Notes: generated by a model from the sequence alone, not told the origin. A DNA stretch of 64,000 nt from Adiantum capillus-veneris (GCA_014529385.2 CM043944.1:67825895-67889894); one strand, 5' to 3'. Shown: positions 21,950-33,543, counted from the stretch's first letter. Numbers and translations are program-made.

Positions 21950-23598
21950 AAGAGAGCAAGTCTCTTCAATCAAGCAACGATACAGGAGCTTCAAAGACCA
22001 TTACATTGCTTAGAATAGGAAGCCTCGCCAACAAATGCCAATAAGCAAATTGCTTATACCCACACCTTGCACAACATAAATCTTTTCCATGCATTGACTG
22101 TGTATGCATAATAGGGCTACATTACAAGGCCTACATTGGCACAACTTTTAATTTCCCAAGCACAACACATACCCTTTGCGATACCCTGTCGTAAAGGATG
22201 ACTCCAAATAGGAAGGGGGGAGGCATTCTGAATGCGGACCTAACATTATGACTATTAGAGGGCAATGTTTTGTGAGAGGCATTGAATTTTTGTGTTTTAT
22301 TGTGATAATTTTTTGATGAAATTTAGAGTATATGCCCTCATAGTAATGTTAAAGAGGAGTATGGGGACAAAATCCATATATGAGCCCCTAGGGACATGTG
22401 TATAGTGTACATAGCATTTGGATTTCTATTTGAATGATTTTTCGTTTGTTAAGTTTTTTTTAAAGATTTTCTTTGTTTATTAATTAAAAAAATAATTTAA
22501 AAATCCATAATCCACATGAAGAAAAGACTGACGAGATGCCTGAGCATTACAAAGAGAAGAAGGTACAGGAAAACAATGAAACTTCACGAAGTATGTCTCA
22601 GCAGCTACTACAACAGCCGAAGAACTTGTCACAAAGCAGTGTCAACATGCAACCGACAAGTCATACAAGTCAGAGTCGAGTAGCTAAGCCACAAAATGAG
22701 TGAGGTGTTAGTCCCAAATCTTCAAGTAATATTCTCTGTGGTCTAAGCGTCTTAGCTATTCTAGGTACTGCTCAAGCTGGAAGAGTTGAGCATATTTACG
22801 TTGTGTCGCTCATGCTGGTATAGGTGAGCAAAAGAGTCGAAGTCTAAGTACTTAAGTCTGGTGAAGTCAAGGAGAAGGTCCAAAAGACACTCACGTACTG
22901 CGCACAGTGAGATACGAGTGGAGAAACTTCTACATCGAAAACCCTTCTTGGAATGGTGGAATCTATTGAGACATCTTTTGATGTCACATGTGCTACATTT
23001 ATTCCTCGAACGCCCATCATCTCCTTCTTTCACATTGCATGCTTTTGTTGACAAATTTCTCATATGCATATAGAGTGTCCCATAATTGGCACTTGCATCA
23101 GACACTCTTTCCGTGTTTCACCCAAGCACTCACCTTTCATGAACATGTACTTCACGTTCAACAGCTCAACTCCAATAAGAGCGTATACCAAAGGCAATTT
23201 TTTTTTCCCCCCACCGGGTTTTTTTCCCTTTGGTCATCCAGGTTTTAGACCCTAATCTACAGACACCTATCACCATCATCTTGTACATATTCCTTCTACA
23301 TCAGCAATAAGGAAATGCTACTCAAATCAATTGACAAATGATTTGGAGCACCAATTTCAGATCATAGCATACTTCTCCTCAATGGCGAGTCGAAGAATGG
23401 CCTACAATGACAAAGCTGCAGACAACACTAACAACATGATTGCACAGGAACAAAGAAGTCCCCAATGACGAAGAGCAGACATAAAAGTAATCAGAGGATC
23501 TCAACAGATGAATGGTTCCGATGATAGACGTCCGCTCTAATGGATCATAGTTTTTGTTGTGGTTCGACAAAGATACAAGCAGTGCAACACATGAAGCC
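21950..23598. other. Non-coding internal segment of the element
   Basis: No RT, RNase H or integrase motif in any frame. A second purine tract, GGAAGGGGGGAGG (about 22211), closely resembles the true PPT before the 3' LTR and might act as an internal primer or mark an older LTR junction. The rest is AT-rich. Confidence 0.6.
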
Positions 23599-24032
23599 AA
23601 AACAACAGCAAAGTGTTGACCGCTGGGTCAACAACACAACATAACTCCTTACAAAGTTGTCATTGGCTCACAAGATCAGAAATCCAATCACTCAATTCTA
23701 CAGATTGTAGAAGTTGTTTCTGAGAATCACAAATACTCCGAATTGACAGATTTGCTGGAGCAAGTGATGGATGGAGCTTTCTCTATCCATGATGATAAGA
23801 GTCAAGTTAAACGACATTGGGTTCTTTTTGAATTTAGATCTGGCAATAGACCTATAATGACAGAAACATATGCTGCAGCTCGGAGCGTGGATGTGAAAGA
23901 CATAAAGTTCTTCATCAATTATGATTTTCCTGAATCATGTGAAGACTATGTACATCGGATTGGACGAACAAGACAAGCTACTGCAAAGGCTATAGTCTCT
24001 ACTTTCTTTACAACAACAAAACGACAGCAAAG
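23599..24032 (+). repeat. Captured cassette bounded by 15-bp direct repeats
   Basis: AAAACAACAGCAAAG (23599-23613) and AAAACGACAGCAAAG (24018-24032) differ at one base and flank the helicase piece. Right after the left copy lie the first 34 bp of the LTR (23614-23647, starting TGTTGACCGCTGGGTC, matching the 3' LTR version), then the helicase text at 23650. This looks like template switching during reverse transcription or microhomology-mediated insertion. Confidence 0.8.
23650..24010 (+). pseudogene. DEAD-box RNA helicase C-terminal fragment captured by the retrotransposon
   Basis: Open frame reading YKVVIGSQDQKSNHS, IVEVVSENHKY, then FSIHDDKSQVKRHWVLFEF, KDIKFFINYDFP and EDYVHRIGRT. This is the helicase C domain of the DBP2/DDX5-like subfamily (plant RH20/RH30 type, an RNA-remodelling enzyme). 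It lacks introns, so it probably came from a spliced transcript. Compared with the family, about 28 residues around motif IV are missing between VMDGA and FSIH. Motif V is degraded (TYAAARSVD instead of T-VAARGLD) and motif VI reads HRIGRTRQ. After TFFTT the similarity stops. No helicase activity is expected. It lies 60-80 bp before the polypurine tract. Confidence 0.85.
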
Positions 24033-24078
24033 ACCACATCGCCATCGACAATCAGGTCATGTCAAGGACGACATAAAC

Positions 24079-24092
24079 GCGGAAGGGGGGAA
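24079..24092 (+). other. Polypurine tract before the 3' LTR
   Basis: GCGGAAGGGGGGAA ends exactly at the LTR start TGTTGACC. This is the standard plus-strand primer position. Confidence 0.85.
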
Positions 24093-25012
24093 TGTTGACC
24101 GCTGGGTCAACAACACAACATAACTCAAGTTTCATACCAAAATCTTATCTTTTGCGAGTTATGAAATGCTGCGGATTATGGCTATAAACGTCATTTGTAA
24201 TGAGTAGTTATTCTAGTTTCAGAAGCCGGGGTGCAATGGCACTTCCAGATTGTAAATACAAAGCCATTTGACCCTTTCAACCCCATTTTTTGTTAAACCT
24301 AAGGTAGCCTTAGTATATAAGGTACCTAGGTCATTTTGTAAAAAGACATTTAATCATAATCAAACTTTAGCGCTGCCGTCTACTGTGTGTGAGAGAGAAA
24401 GAGAGTGAGCGTGAGTTTCATCCTCTCGTTACCCCCGGCTCGCTCAACACATTGGAGATCCGACTGCACCATTGCTGTAGGCTCGAGGAGAGCTACGCGA
24501 CGACGCCAAGCATTCCACGCGAGACAAAGCGCACACGCCGACGCATCTATGAGCTAATTGTGGCCGTAAGTGTATCAAACGATGTCTGTTTTTTGCGTGC
24601 TAGTAGTCTATAGAATTGTGGCAACATAAGCTACGCATAGATACTCATAAATTTCAGTTTCGGGAACTTTCAAAATTTTGCTATGTCATCCTACACGTTT
24701 TCCGCAGACGGGTTTTGAGTGTAGAAGCTTAGGGACAGGTGTATCCTAGTGAGGGTATGGTGTTCCTTAAGTTTCGTACGAATCTGGCATGATTAGGTGA
24801 GTTACCTTCCGTATGTGTGTATGTGGCTAGGTGGTGTAGTTGAGAGCAGTGAGGTTCTTGATTGTGGTTTAGTTGGCCTTCTAGAGTGTTGTATGTGTAG
24901 GATGGTCTCAGCCTGACAAGCTTAAGAGATTTCCTCCGTGTGCCTATCGTGTCATATGTGTCCTCGATTGACATTATGTTGATCTAGGTGTGTGAGTCTC
25001 TCTCGTCCAACA
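24093..25012 (+). repeat. 3' LTR of the gag-protease element
   Basis: 920 bp, TGTTGACCGCTGGG to TCGTCCAACA. Same organisation as the 5' LTR, including the terminal GTTGACC/GGTCAAC inverted repeat. It has two small deletions relative to the 5' copy. Followed by TSD CAAAG at 25013-25017. Confidence 0.9.
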
Positions 25013-25017
25013 CAAAG

Positions 25018-26233
25018 AAAGATAATGATATTTGATCATAAAAAAAGAGTTATTTTAATTTATGTCATTTTATAAATAATTTTGTTATTTTGTCTAAAAT
25101 AATTTGGAAATTAATAAATTATGCTGGTTTTTTAAATTGTGACTTGTTGCAAGTGTTGTAAATGTAAATTATAATATTTTTAGTTACGTTTTAGTGTTAG
25201 GCTCTAATTACCTTTGATTAACTTCATGCATTTTGCAAATCGTCGATCATTGTTGTTATGTTGATCGCTTATGGAAAATTGAGGTTGTTATGTCCATTGG
25301 ACGTAGTTGCCCTCTTGGGGCTATCCACTTATTTAGGATTCACCCCTTAAGGCTAGGCACTTAGTTATTCATTCTCTTAACTGCTAAGGACTAGTTCATA
25401 TTTACACCGTTAAAGACTAGCTGCTTAGATATTCAGTCCTTTGTCATGCGGCTTAGTCCTACCCACTTTCTTATTTAGCCATTTAACCGCTTAGAGCTAA
25501 TTGGTATTCATATAGTTTAGGACGTATATCTTAAGTATTCAACCGCTTAGCCCCTTAGGATTAGTCCGTATTTAGGTTGTTGAAAGCCAAATCCTTAGGG
25601 CTAATCGCTTAGTGTTAGTCGCCTTCGGCTAGTAGCTTAGGGCTAGCTGCTTAGGTATTCAATTGCTTAGCCGTACCGTTTAGTTCTACCCACTTCTTTA
25701 TTTTGCCGCTTGAAACTAGTCACTTAGGGACAATTGATATTAAGACCGCTTAAGGTTAGCCACTTAGGGCTATCCTCTTAGGTATTCAATCACTTAGCCG
25801 TGCCTCTTGGGCATACTCGCTTCATTATTTGGCCATTTAGTCACTTAATTAGGGCTACTCGCTTAGGGAGAAATATCGATATTCAGACTTCTTAGGGCTT
25901 ATCGTTTAGGGGTTGCTGCTTAATTAAGGAAAGTCTCTAGGGCTTACCGATATTCAGATCGCTTAGAGCTTACCGCTTAAGGCTTTGCTGCTTAATTCGA
26001 ACTAGTTTCTTAGGGCAAATCAATATTCACATTGCTTAGAGCTTACCGCTTAGGAATTTCCTCTTAGAACCAACCACTTAGGTAATCAATCTCTTAGCCA
26101 TACTGTTTACTTGATTTGTTATCTAGCCGCTTAACCGCTTAGGGCTAATCGATTAGGTGTATTTCAATCATTTAGCGGCCAAAGGCTAGTCTCGGTATTC
26201 AGGCCGTTAGCGTTATCCGCTTATGGTATATCG
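25018..26233. repeat. Degenerate short tandem repeat of the CGCTTAGGGCTA type
   Basis: From about 25290 to 26233 variants of CGCTTAGGGCTA, GCTTAGGTATTCA and CTTAGCCGT recur many times in one orientation with irregular spacing of roughly 20-40 bp. The same pattern resumes at 38186 after the inserted chromovirus, so it was one block. No coding frame. It looks like a decayed minisatellite. The first 270 bp are AT-rich and unassigned. Confidence 0.65.
26229..26233. repeat. Target-site duplication TATCG (left)
   Basis: TATCG immediately before the LTR end. It matches 38186-38190 on the other side. Confidence 0.9.
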
Positions 26234-28997
26234 TGTAAGGTCTCCAAACCCGCCGACACCAAAAGCGGGATGGAACCGTTGACAGGTCTCTAGGTCTACT
26301 AAAGTCGAAGTCTTTAACAAGAAAAATTCCAGGGAATTCCCCCTTACCATTGGCAATGGTTTAGGTTTATAGCCCTAGAAGATGACCTAGTCCTGTCTCG
26401 CAATGGAAACGGGACCCAAAACAAAATTTCCGGCCCTAAATCTTCATCCTTTAGATTAAGATCTCCTTAGCCAACGCTTTATTCCCTCTAACATATGTGA
26501 GGGCACAGCCGCTGGTGGATTCCTCATCCAAGTGAAGTTTCTACACGTTTTAGTGTGCGAGAATGGATAGTTACCTGACTAATCAGGTCCACCCATCCAT
26601 GATTGACAACCTTAGTCAATCCCCACTTACCACCCCGCACTCACACATGATTTATTTTTTTGTTGTTTACTTACTACCACATTCTTTCCACACTTAAAAT
26701 AATGATTCCTTTTTTATTATTTTTTTTCAACTGCATTTCCTTAAATCAACCTTTTAAAACAGCATTGAAGACATTCTTTCAGAAACAGACATCTTTATAC
26801 TTAAGACAAGGTACTGTCATTTTAAGGTATCACTGACCAGTACTAACTTGTCTCAAGACCACCTATACAAGGATATCATGGGTTACTGATTATCTAATAA
26901 ACCACTGATAATTATATGTAAGCATTTGTATTTCATTTACTAATTTCCCGTATTAAAATTACTCCAAAAACAGGGTATTTTATCTAAGATAATTAGCTAA
27001 ACTAACTTTCTGAACTTCTCCTAATTATCACAGGTTATTGATCATCTAATTAACCACTAATAATTATATGGAAGCCTTTCAATTCCATTTACTAATTTCT
27101 CCTATTAAAATTACTCAAAAAACAGGGTATTTTATCTAAAATAATTGACTAAATTAACTTTCTAGACTTTTCCTAATTATCACGGGTTATTGAACACCTA
27201 ATTAACTACTGATACTTATATGGAAGCATTTTAATTCCATTTACTAATTTCCCCTATTAAAATTGTTCAAAAAACACAGTAATTATGCCTAATTAATTAT
27301 CTATATTAATTATTTGAGCTTATCCTAATTATAACAGGTTTCTTAACACCTAATTAACCACTGATAAATGTATCTTAACAATGGAAGTCAATTTACTAAT
27401 TTCCCTTATATAAATTGGTCAAAAAATAGAGTAATTCTACGTAATTAATTAACTAGATTCATTATCTGAGATTTTTTTAATTTTCATGGCTTTATTAGCA
27501 CCCAATTAACCACTGATAAATATATTATAGCAATTGAAATCAATTTACTAATTTCCCCTATTTAAATAGCTCAAAAAACAGAGTAATTCTGCATAATTAA
27601 TTAGCTAGATTCATTATCTGAGATTTTCCTACTTATCACGGGTTCCTTAACACCAAATTAACCACTGATAAATATATTATAGCAATTGAAATCAATTTAC
27701 AAATTTACCCTATTTAAATAGCTCAAAAAACTGAGTAATTCTGCATAATTAATTAGCTAGATTCATTATCTAAGATTTTCCTACTTATCACGTGTTCCTG
27801 AACACCAAATTAACCGCTGATAAATATATTATAGCAATTGAAATCAATTTACTAATTTCCCCTATTTAAATAGCTCAAAAAACAGAGTAATTCTGCATAA
27901 TTAATTAGCTAGATTTATTATTTGAGCTTTTCCTAAATATCACGGGTTCCTTAACACCCAGTTAACCACTGATAAATATAATATAATAATTGAAATCAAT
28001 TTTCTAATTTCCCCTATTTAAATAGCTCAAAAAACAGAGTAATTCTGTATAATTAATTAATAAAATTACTCAAAAAATTATAGGATAATTTTCCTAGCTT
28101 AATGACTATCTAATGCAACTCTGATAATTACCTCATCTTATTCTAAGCTTAATTAATATATTTATCATTAATTCATGGTTAATTTGGCTAATTTCAGTCA
28201 TAATATGATAGGATAATTAATTAGCTTAATATTACTAAGCTTAATTACAATAATTAGCAGAGATTAATTAATTTAAAGAGGTTTAAGGAGCATGCATAGG
28301 CCTAATCTTTGATTAATTCATCATTTATCCTAATCTAATCTTACTAATTGAGAAGGATTAGGTTAATTACCGTTTGAGAAGGATTAGGTTAATTACCGTT
28401 AGGATTAATCGATTAGAGGTTTAACTCTAATGATTTCTGCGTAGTGTTTCTCCCTAGATGAGAGAGAAATTCTCAAGGCTCCGAGTCTAACAAGATATGA
28501 AGAGAATGGTCCTATTTATAGTTTTTTCTGAGCATCTGGCAGCTTTTGGCAGCTTTCCACTAGTCCAAGCAGCCCCCCCAGCTTGAAAATGGCGCATTTT
28601 TCAGCCATCATTGCTTCTGGCCAGTTTCCACAGCTTCCATACTCACCCCATACCTTCTAGAATTTGCCTGTTTGATTTTTGCAGATTTTCCATGATGAAA
28701 TTTGGAATTTCCTATTTAACTCTAGAACCTTAGTGTAAAGAAGTCTTTTGCTAATGATTAAAATGAAACCATTCAATTTTTGTTATTAATTAAATTTCCA
28801 TGGTAATTTTCCAGGTCCCGTAACTGTTCCTATTTTTATCGGAATCAGATTCTGAAAATTTCTAGACATAGTAAAGCTCTACTTATAAATCCAAAAGTAC
28901 CAAAATAATTAGTGTTTGGAGTCTTGGAATAGCATTTTCCATTAAGTTTTTCAAGCTTAGTACAGTTTTGAAGGTTTCGGAAACTGGAAACCTTACA
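26234..28997 (-). repeat. 3' LTR of the 12-kb chromovirus (internally deleted)
   Basis: 2764 bp. It lacks about 1.46 kb present in the 5' LTR (34782-36243): the shared text CCTATACAAGG jumps here directly into the tandem array. It has about one more ~152-bp unit in the remaining array than the other LTR. Confidence 0.9.
26880..28060. repeat. ~152-bp tandem repeat within the 3' LTR
   Basis: About 7-8 units marked by CACGGGTTCCTTAACACC or CACAGGTTATTG, AATTAACCACTGATAA, TTTACTAATTTCCCCTATT and CTCAAAAAACAGAGTAATT. Units are spaced 151-153 bp (for example at 27021, 27173, 27325 and 27478). Very AT-rich. Confidence 0.8.
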
Positions 28998-29014
28998 ATC
29001 ACCCCAGCTTAAGG
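28998..29014 (-). other. Polypurine tract of the 12-kb chromovirus
   Basis: The minus strand reads CCTTAAGCTGGGGTGAT directly before the 3' LTR start TGTAAGG. It is shorter and less pure than usual, but correctly placed. Confidence 0.6.
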
Positions 29015-29032
29015 ATTTGAGATGTCCTCATC

Positions 29033-29557
29033 TCAACCGAAATTGGGAAAATCCTTGTGAAGGGATACTTCATCCTCCCGAGTGGCATCCTCTGTAGGGT
29101 AGTCCTTCCATTTGACCAAATATTCTTTGATAACCCTGTTTCTTAAACTCCTTTCCCTGGTATCGAGAGTACAATCTGGTTGGAGTTCAAGAATTCCTTG
29201 CTTTTGCATCACAATTTGTTCGTCATCTAGGGTATGATTTGGATTTGGGATGTAAGGTTTTAGAAGACTGATATGGAAGACATTATGGACCTTGAGATGC
29301 TCAAGTAATTTTAGTTTATAAGTTTGATCACTGATTACTTTAATCACTTCATACGGTCCACAATATCTGGGGCTTAGGTTTTTGTATTTTCCCAAGGATA
29401 GAGTGCTTCTTTTTGGCCGAACCCTTAGAAACACTTTATCTCCTTGTTTGAAAACCCGATCAGACCGTTTTTTATCAGCATATTGTTTCTGGCGATCTTT
29501 GCCTGCCTGAATGTCTTTCCTTATGGCTTTGCTTTGGGCATCCATTTCCTCTAACAT
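29033..29557 (-). pseudogene. Integrase C-terminus and chromodomain of the 12-kb chromovirus
   Basis: 174 codons continuing the pol frame immediately after the TAG at 29558. Basic start (KDRQKQYADKKRSDR), then GDKVFLRVRP, the GPY/F-type module RYCGPYEVIKV, VHNVFHISLLKPYIP, and a chromodomain at about residues 125-170 (ILDTRERSLRNRVIKEYLVKW). The chromodomain tryptophan usually found after the acidic turn is Arg here (ATREDEV), so histone binding may be weakened. Separated from the integrase core only by the single stop. Confidence 0.85.
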
Positions 29558-32518
29558 CTATTTTGAAGCTTCTACCCTTGTAGTAGGGTCAGAAAAATTT
29601 AGGGGTGATATGCACTCATGCCCATAAAGAGCATTGAATGGGGACATCCCAATGCTTTGATGAAAAGTGGAGTTATAGGCGAATTCCACCAAAGGAAGAA
29701 ATTGGATCCATTTCCGGGGTTCTCTGCCACAATAGGCTCTAAGGATGTCTTCAATGACTTGGTTTACTCTTTCTGTCTGGCCGTCTGTCTGGGGGTGATA
29801 GGATGTATTGAAACATAACTGAGTTCCTAATGATTCAAATAAAGCTTTCCAGAATTTTGAGGTGAATTTTGCATCTCTGTCACTGACTATTCTCTTAGGA
29901 AGCCCGTGCAATCTGAAGATTTCTTTGATAAAGAGACGGCTTATGTCTGATGCGGTATAAGTTGTTTTTACAGGCATCAAGTGGGAGACTTTAGTCAACA
30001 TATCTACTACCACCATAATGGAGTCATAACCCCCTTGAACAATGGGAAGTCCTGTTACAAAATCCATGCTTATGAGTTCCCACTTCATCTGAGGAATGTC
30101 CAAAGGTTGAAGTTTTCCTGGCATCATGACCCGTTCAGCCTTAATCCTTTGACAAGAAAGACATTGTCTGATGTAGCGAAGTATATCTCCTTTCATTCCT
30201 GGCCAGAAATAGCTTTTCCTTATGGCATTAAGGGTCTTTGCATAGCCGGGATGGCCGGCAACTGGAGCATTATGTCCTTCATAAAGGATTAACTCCTTTA
30301 ACGTCGTATTTTTAGGAATGTAAAGCCGATACTTATAATAGAGAAGCCCCTCTTCAAGTGAATAATCCTTGATCTTGTCTCTCTCTTTTTCTTTTAGATC
30401 CGGTTGATTGATAACCTGTAAAAGTTTTTGATAATCCTTATCTTCCAGGGAAGCTTCTTTAACCTTGTAGAGGATGGGATTGTCAACTGTGGAAATAGCC
30501 CCAAGAAAAACCTTACGGCTAAGAGCGTCAGCAACCACATTCTCTTTCCCTGGTTTATACTTTATCTCAAAGTCATATTCCTGTAGCAGTTCAATCCATC
30601 TTCTCTGTCTCATGTTGAGTGTTGCTTGTGAGAAAATCCATTTTAAACTCTGATGATCGGTGATTAATTGAAATTTTCCTCCTAGAAGGTAATGCCTCCA
30701 TAGTTTTAGAGCATGGATGACAGCTAGAAGTTCCAAATCATGAGTTGGGTAGTTCAGCTCGTGGATTCTTAATTTTCGTGAAGTAAAGGCGACGGGTCTA
30801 CCTTCTTGGTTTAAGACTCCTCCTATAGCAAGACCGCTGGCATCTGTTACTACTTCAAACTCTTGAGTGAAGTCAGGAAGTTTGAGTACGGGAGCGAGAG
30901 CTGATGTGAGATTTTGTTTTAGATTGAAGAAACAATCTTCCTGTTCTTTCCCCCATGTAAGTTTGGCTGACTTTTTAAGTAGCTGCGTCAGGTGAGCGGC
31001 GATAACTGCATAATCTTTGACAAAGATTCTATACCATCCTGTAATGCCCAAAAATCCTCTAATCTCACTGACTGTTTTGGGTTGTGGCCAATCTATTATA
31101 TCTTTAACCTTTGCGGGGTCTACTGAAATTCCTTCAGGATTAATTATAAAACCAAGATAACTAACTTCTGGTGTGGAGAACACACATTTACTCATCTTGG
31201 CGTATAACTGATGTTGGCGTAGAAGATGGAGTACTTTACGTACATGGTCTTCATGATCTTTTTCATCCTTAGAATATACTAGGATATCATCGAAAAACAC
31301 CAACACAAAGTCATCCAGATATTCTTTGAATATATCTTGCATGAGACGGTTAAAAGTGGCTGGAGCATTCGTAAGGCCAAAAGGAATCACTATGAATTCA
31401 TAATGCCCATACCGGGTGTTGAAAGCAGTTTTGTAAATATCTGCATCCTTAATCCGGATTTGGTGGTAACCTGATCTGAGATCAATTTTTGTGAACACCT
31501 TGGCTCCATGTAACCTGTCAAGCAATTCATCGATGCGAGGAATGGGGTACTTATTCTTTACTGATACCTGGTTAAGCCCCCTATAATCAATGCAGAGACG
31601 TAACGATCTGTCCTTCTTCTCTTGGAATAGAATAGGTGCTCCCCAAGGTGAAATTCTTGGTCTTATGAATCCCTGCTCAATAAGCTGACGAAGCTGTTCT
31701 TTTAATTCAATAGCTTCAGGGAGGGACATTTTGTAGGGTCTTATTGAAATTGGTTCACTACCTGGGAAGGTTTCAATTTCGTGGTCTATATCTCTAGGAG
31801 GAGGTAAATTCGAAAGATCTTCCGGAAATATATCCGAAAATTCTTTAAGCCATTCTGGAGTTGGGTTGTCCATTGAATCATCTGCCTTGTTAAGTTTTAC
31901 TACAAAGATCTGTTGCCCTTTTCGTAACCCCTTCAGAAGTCGGCTAGCCTTGACTAAATGAGCCTTAGGTTTCCCATTTAATCCCTGTACTATTATTTCT
32001 TCACCTAAGTGATTTTTGAAGGTTATGTTCCCTTGAGCACAGTGAATTTGGGCTTGATTTTTGATTAGCCAATCCATTCCTAGGATACCATCATAGATTC
32101 CTACTGGAAGAGTTCGGAAGTAGGATGAAGTCAGGGTTCCCCCTAGTTCAAACTCAACTTTCCCAGCTGTAAATTGAGATAGAACCTCTTTCCCATTTGC
32201 TAATTCTACTATTAATTTCTTGGTAGGATATTGGTTCAATTTAAGTTTTCTTAAACATTTAGGGGAGAGAAAAGAGTGTGTGCTGCCACAATCTATAAGT
32301 AGTTCAAATTGTTCACCTTCTCTGTTTGCAGTGGTTTGGATGACAACGTACTGTTGTCGAGCTCCAGGATTATCAATGGCAGCAAAAAGAGTAGCTCTTT
32401 CATCTTCCTCATCCTGCAATGTAGGTTCTCCTAATGCAACATAAGTTCTAGCTCCACTACCTCTTCCTCTGCCTCGTCCTCTATTGCCTCTACCTCTTTG
32501 ATTATTCCCTTGTCCTAT
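29558..32518 (-). pseudogene. Pol polyprotein: protease, RT, RNase H, integrase core
   Basis: A 953-codon open frame (from M at 32419) plus 33 upstream in-frame codons rich in RG ([12 protein letters not shown]). Domains: retropepsin with [15 protein letters not shown] (D-C-G-S where D-S/T-G is usual) and [10 protein letters not shown] with [30 protein letters not shown] and [11 protein letters not shown]; RNase H with [14 protein letters not shown] and [11 protein letters not shown]; integrase with a [21 protein letters not shown] zinc site, [15 protein letters not shown] and [11 protein letters not shown] (DDE). All catalytic residues are visible. It copies element RNA to DNA and integrates it. 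Gag lies upstream in frame, separated by TAA. Could still supply enzymes if the stops are recent or read through; more simply it is lightly damaged. Confidence 0.88.
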
Positions 32519-33310
32519 TTAAGTCTGAGAAGGGGCTCTGGTAGCCGTTTGAGGATTTTGTCCCTCAGGACATTGGCTTCTGTAGTGTCCCATTCTATTG
32601 CATCCATAGCATCTGATGTTGGGAAAAGTCTGCTCTATATTGGCTGCAGCTGACACTGCCCTTCGCTGACCTCCTTGATTATAATTCCCCCTTGCTCTTC
32701 CTCTAGAGTTATTGTAGTTGTAATAGTTTCTGGCAGGAGGGTTTCCTTCCGCTGCAAGTGGTTTAGCTCTTAGAAGAGCATCTTGAATAGAAGTGGGTCT
32801 CATAGCTTCCAGCCGGTTACTCAAGGGTTTGTTTAAACCCTGACAAAAATGAACAATCTGTTGTTCCATAGTCATTGGTGGGGCATAACGTCGTAAAGAC
32901 ACATATTTGGTATAATACTCTTCCAAAGTAAGCCCTAATTGTTTGAGGGCAAAGAACTCATTCATCTTGATAGCTTGGTGAGCTGGAGGAAGATATCTTT
33001 CTTTCACTGCCTGCTTCATTCTTTCCCAAGAGGGACTAATGGAAGGATTATCTCTACAGTATTGTTTCCACCAAAGTTTGGCGTCTCCGGTGAGCCGGAA
33101 CATTCCTAACATTGCTTGATTCTCTGAAGCAATTCCTGCTGCCAAGAAATAATCATCCATGGCGTCGAGCCATGCTTCGGCATCACGTTCTAAATTGGTT
33201 CCTTCTCCCTTGAAAGTTGGGAGTTGAACTTGTTTTAACAGTAGTTTCTTTTCCTGGGTGGGAGTATAGAGGCTTTTGACAATTCCCTGGGTTTGTAATT
33301 AATGAAGAGG
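32519..33310 (-). pseudogene. Gag of the 12-kb chromovirus
   Basis: Open from about 33300 (LQTQGIVKSLYTPTQEKKL, QLPTFKGEGTNLERDAEAWLDAM) to the TAA at 32519. The first ATG in frame (33160) falls inside the conserved domain, so the true 5' end has been lost or damaged; an in-frame stop lies at about 33300. It contains LTGDAKLWWKQY, RYLPPAHQAIKMNEF and YYTKYVSLRR, then an RG-rich stretch and a perfect CCHC zinc knuckle, CYGCNRMGHYRSQC. Forms the particle and binds RNA. Confidence 0.85.
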
Positions 33311-33469
33311 TTTTAGTGTTTATACTACTTTTGTTTTGTCATGCAGCTCTCTAATGTGTATACTTTTTAACATACTAAAAACAGAAATCTGACAATCATT
33401 AACATCGTTTCAATTTAACTACACAAGCATGTCATAAAACCATGGTATATACAAAGGTTGATACAACAC

Positions 33470-33540
33470 TGACTCATACTATGTACAAGATGGGCTCATA
33501 CTATATACAAGATGGACTCATGCTATATACAATGTGTGAT
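33470..33540. repeat. ~22-bp tandem repeat, three copies
   Basis: Variants of ACTCATACTATGTACAAGATG occur three times in a row, between gag and the upstream ORF of the 12-kb chromovirus. Confidence 0.8.
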
Positions 33541-33543
33541 TCC

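Larger units (their letters stand above)
14282..25012 (+). mobile_element. Complete non-autonomous LTR retrotransposon, gag-protease only (TR-GAG-like)
   Basis: LTRs at 14282-15238 (957 bp) and 24093-25012 (920 bp) both start TGTTGACCGCT and end TCGTCCAACA. They are flanked by a perfect 5-bp target duplication CAAAG (14277-14281 and 25013-25017). A primer site follows the 5' LTR and a polypurine tract precedes the 3' LTR. Internal order: a 2.4-kb leader with repeated palindromes, a single damaged frame 17627-21949 for gag, protease and a W-x-P-K repeat region, 1.6 kb without genes, then a captured DEAD-box helicase fragment. No RT, RNase H or integrase motif is visible on either strand, so it must depend on proteins from another element. 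It fits the TR-GAG class of non-autonomous elements. LTRs look close to identical apart from small indels, suggesting a fairly recent insertion. Confidence 0.9.

Noticed and set aside
23743-24123. Functional DEAD-box helicase gene
   Set aside because: Only part of the C-domain is present, motif IV region is missing, motifs V and VI are altered, and it lies within an LTR element.
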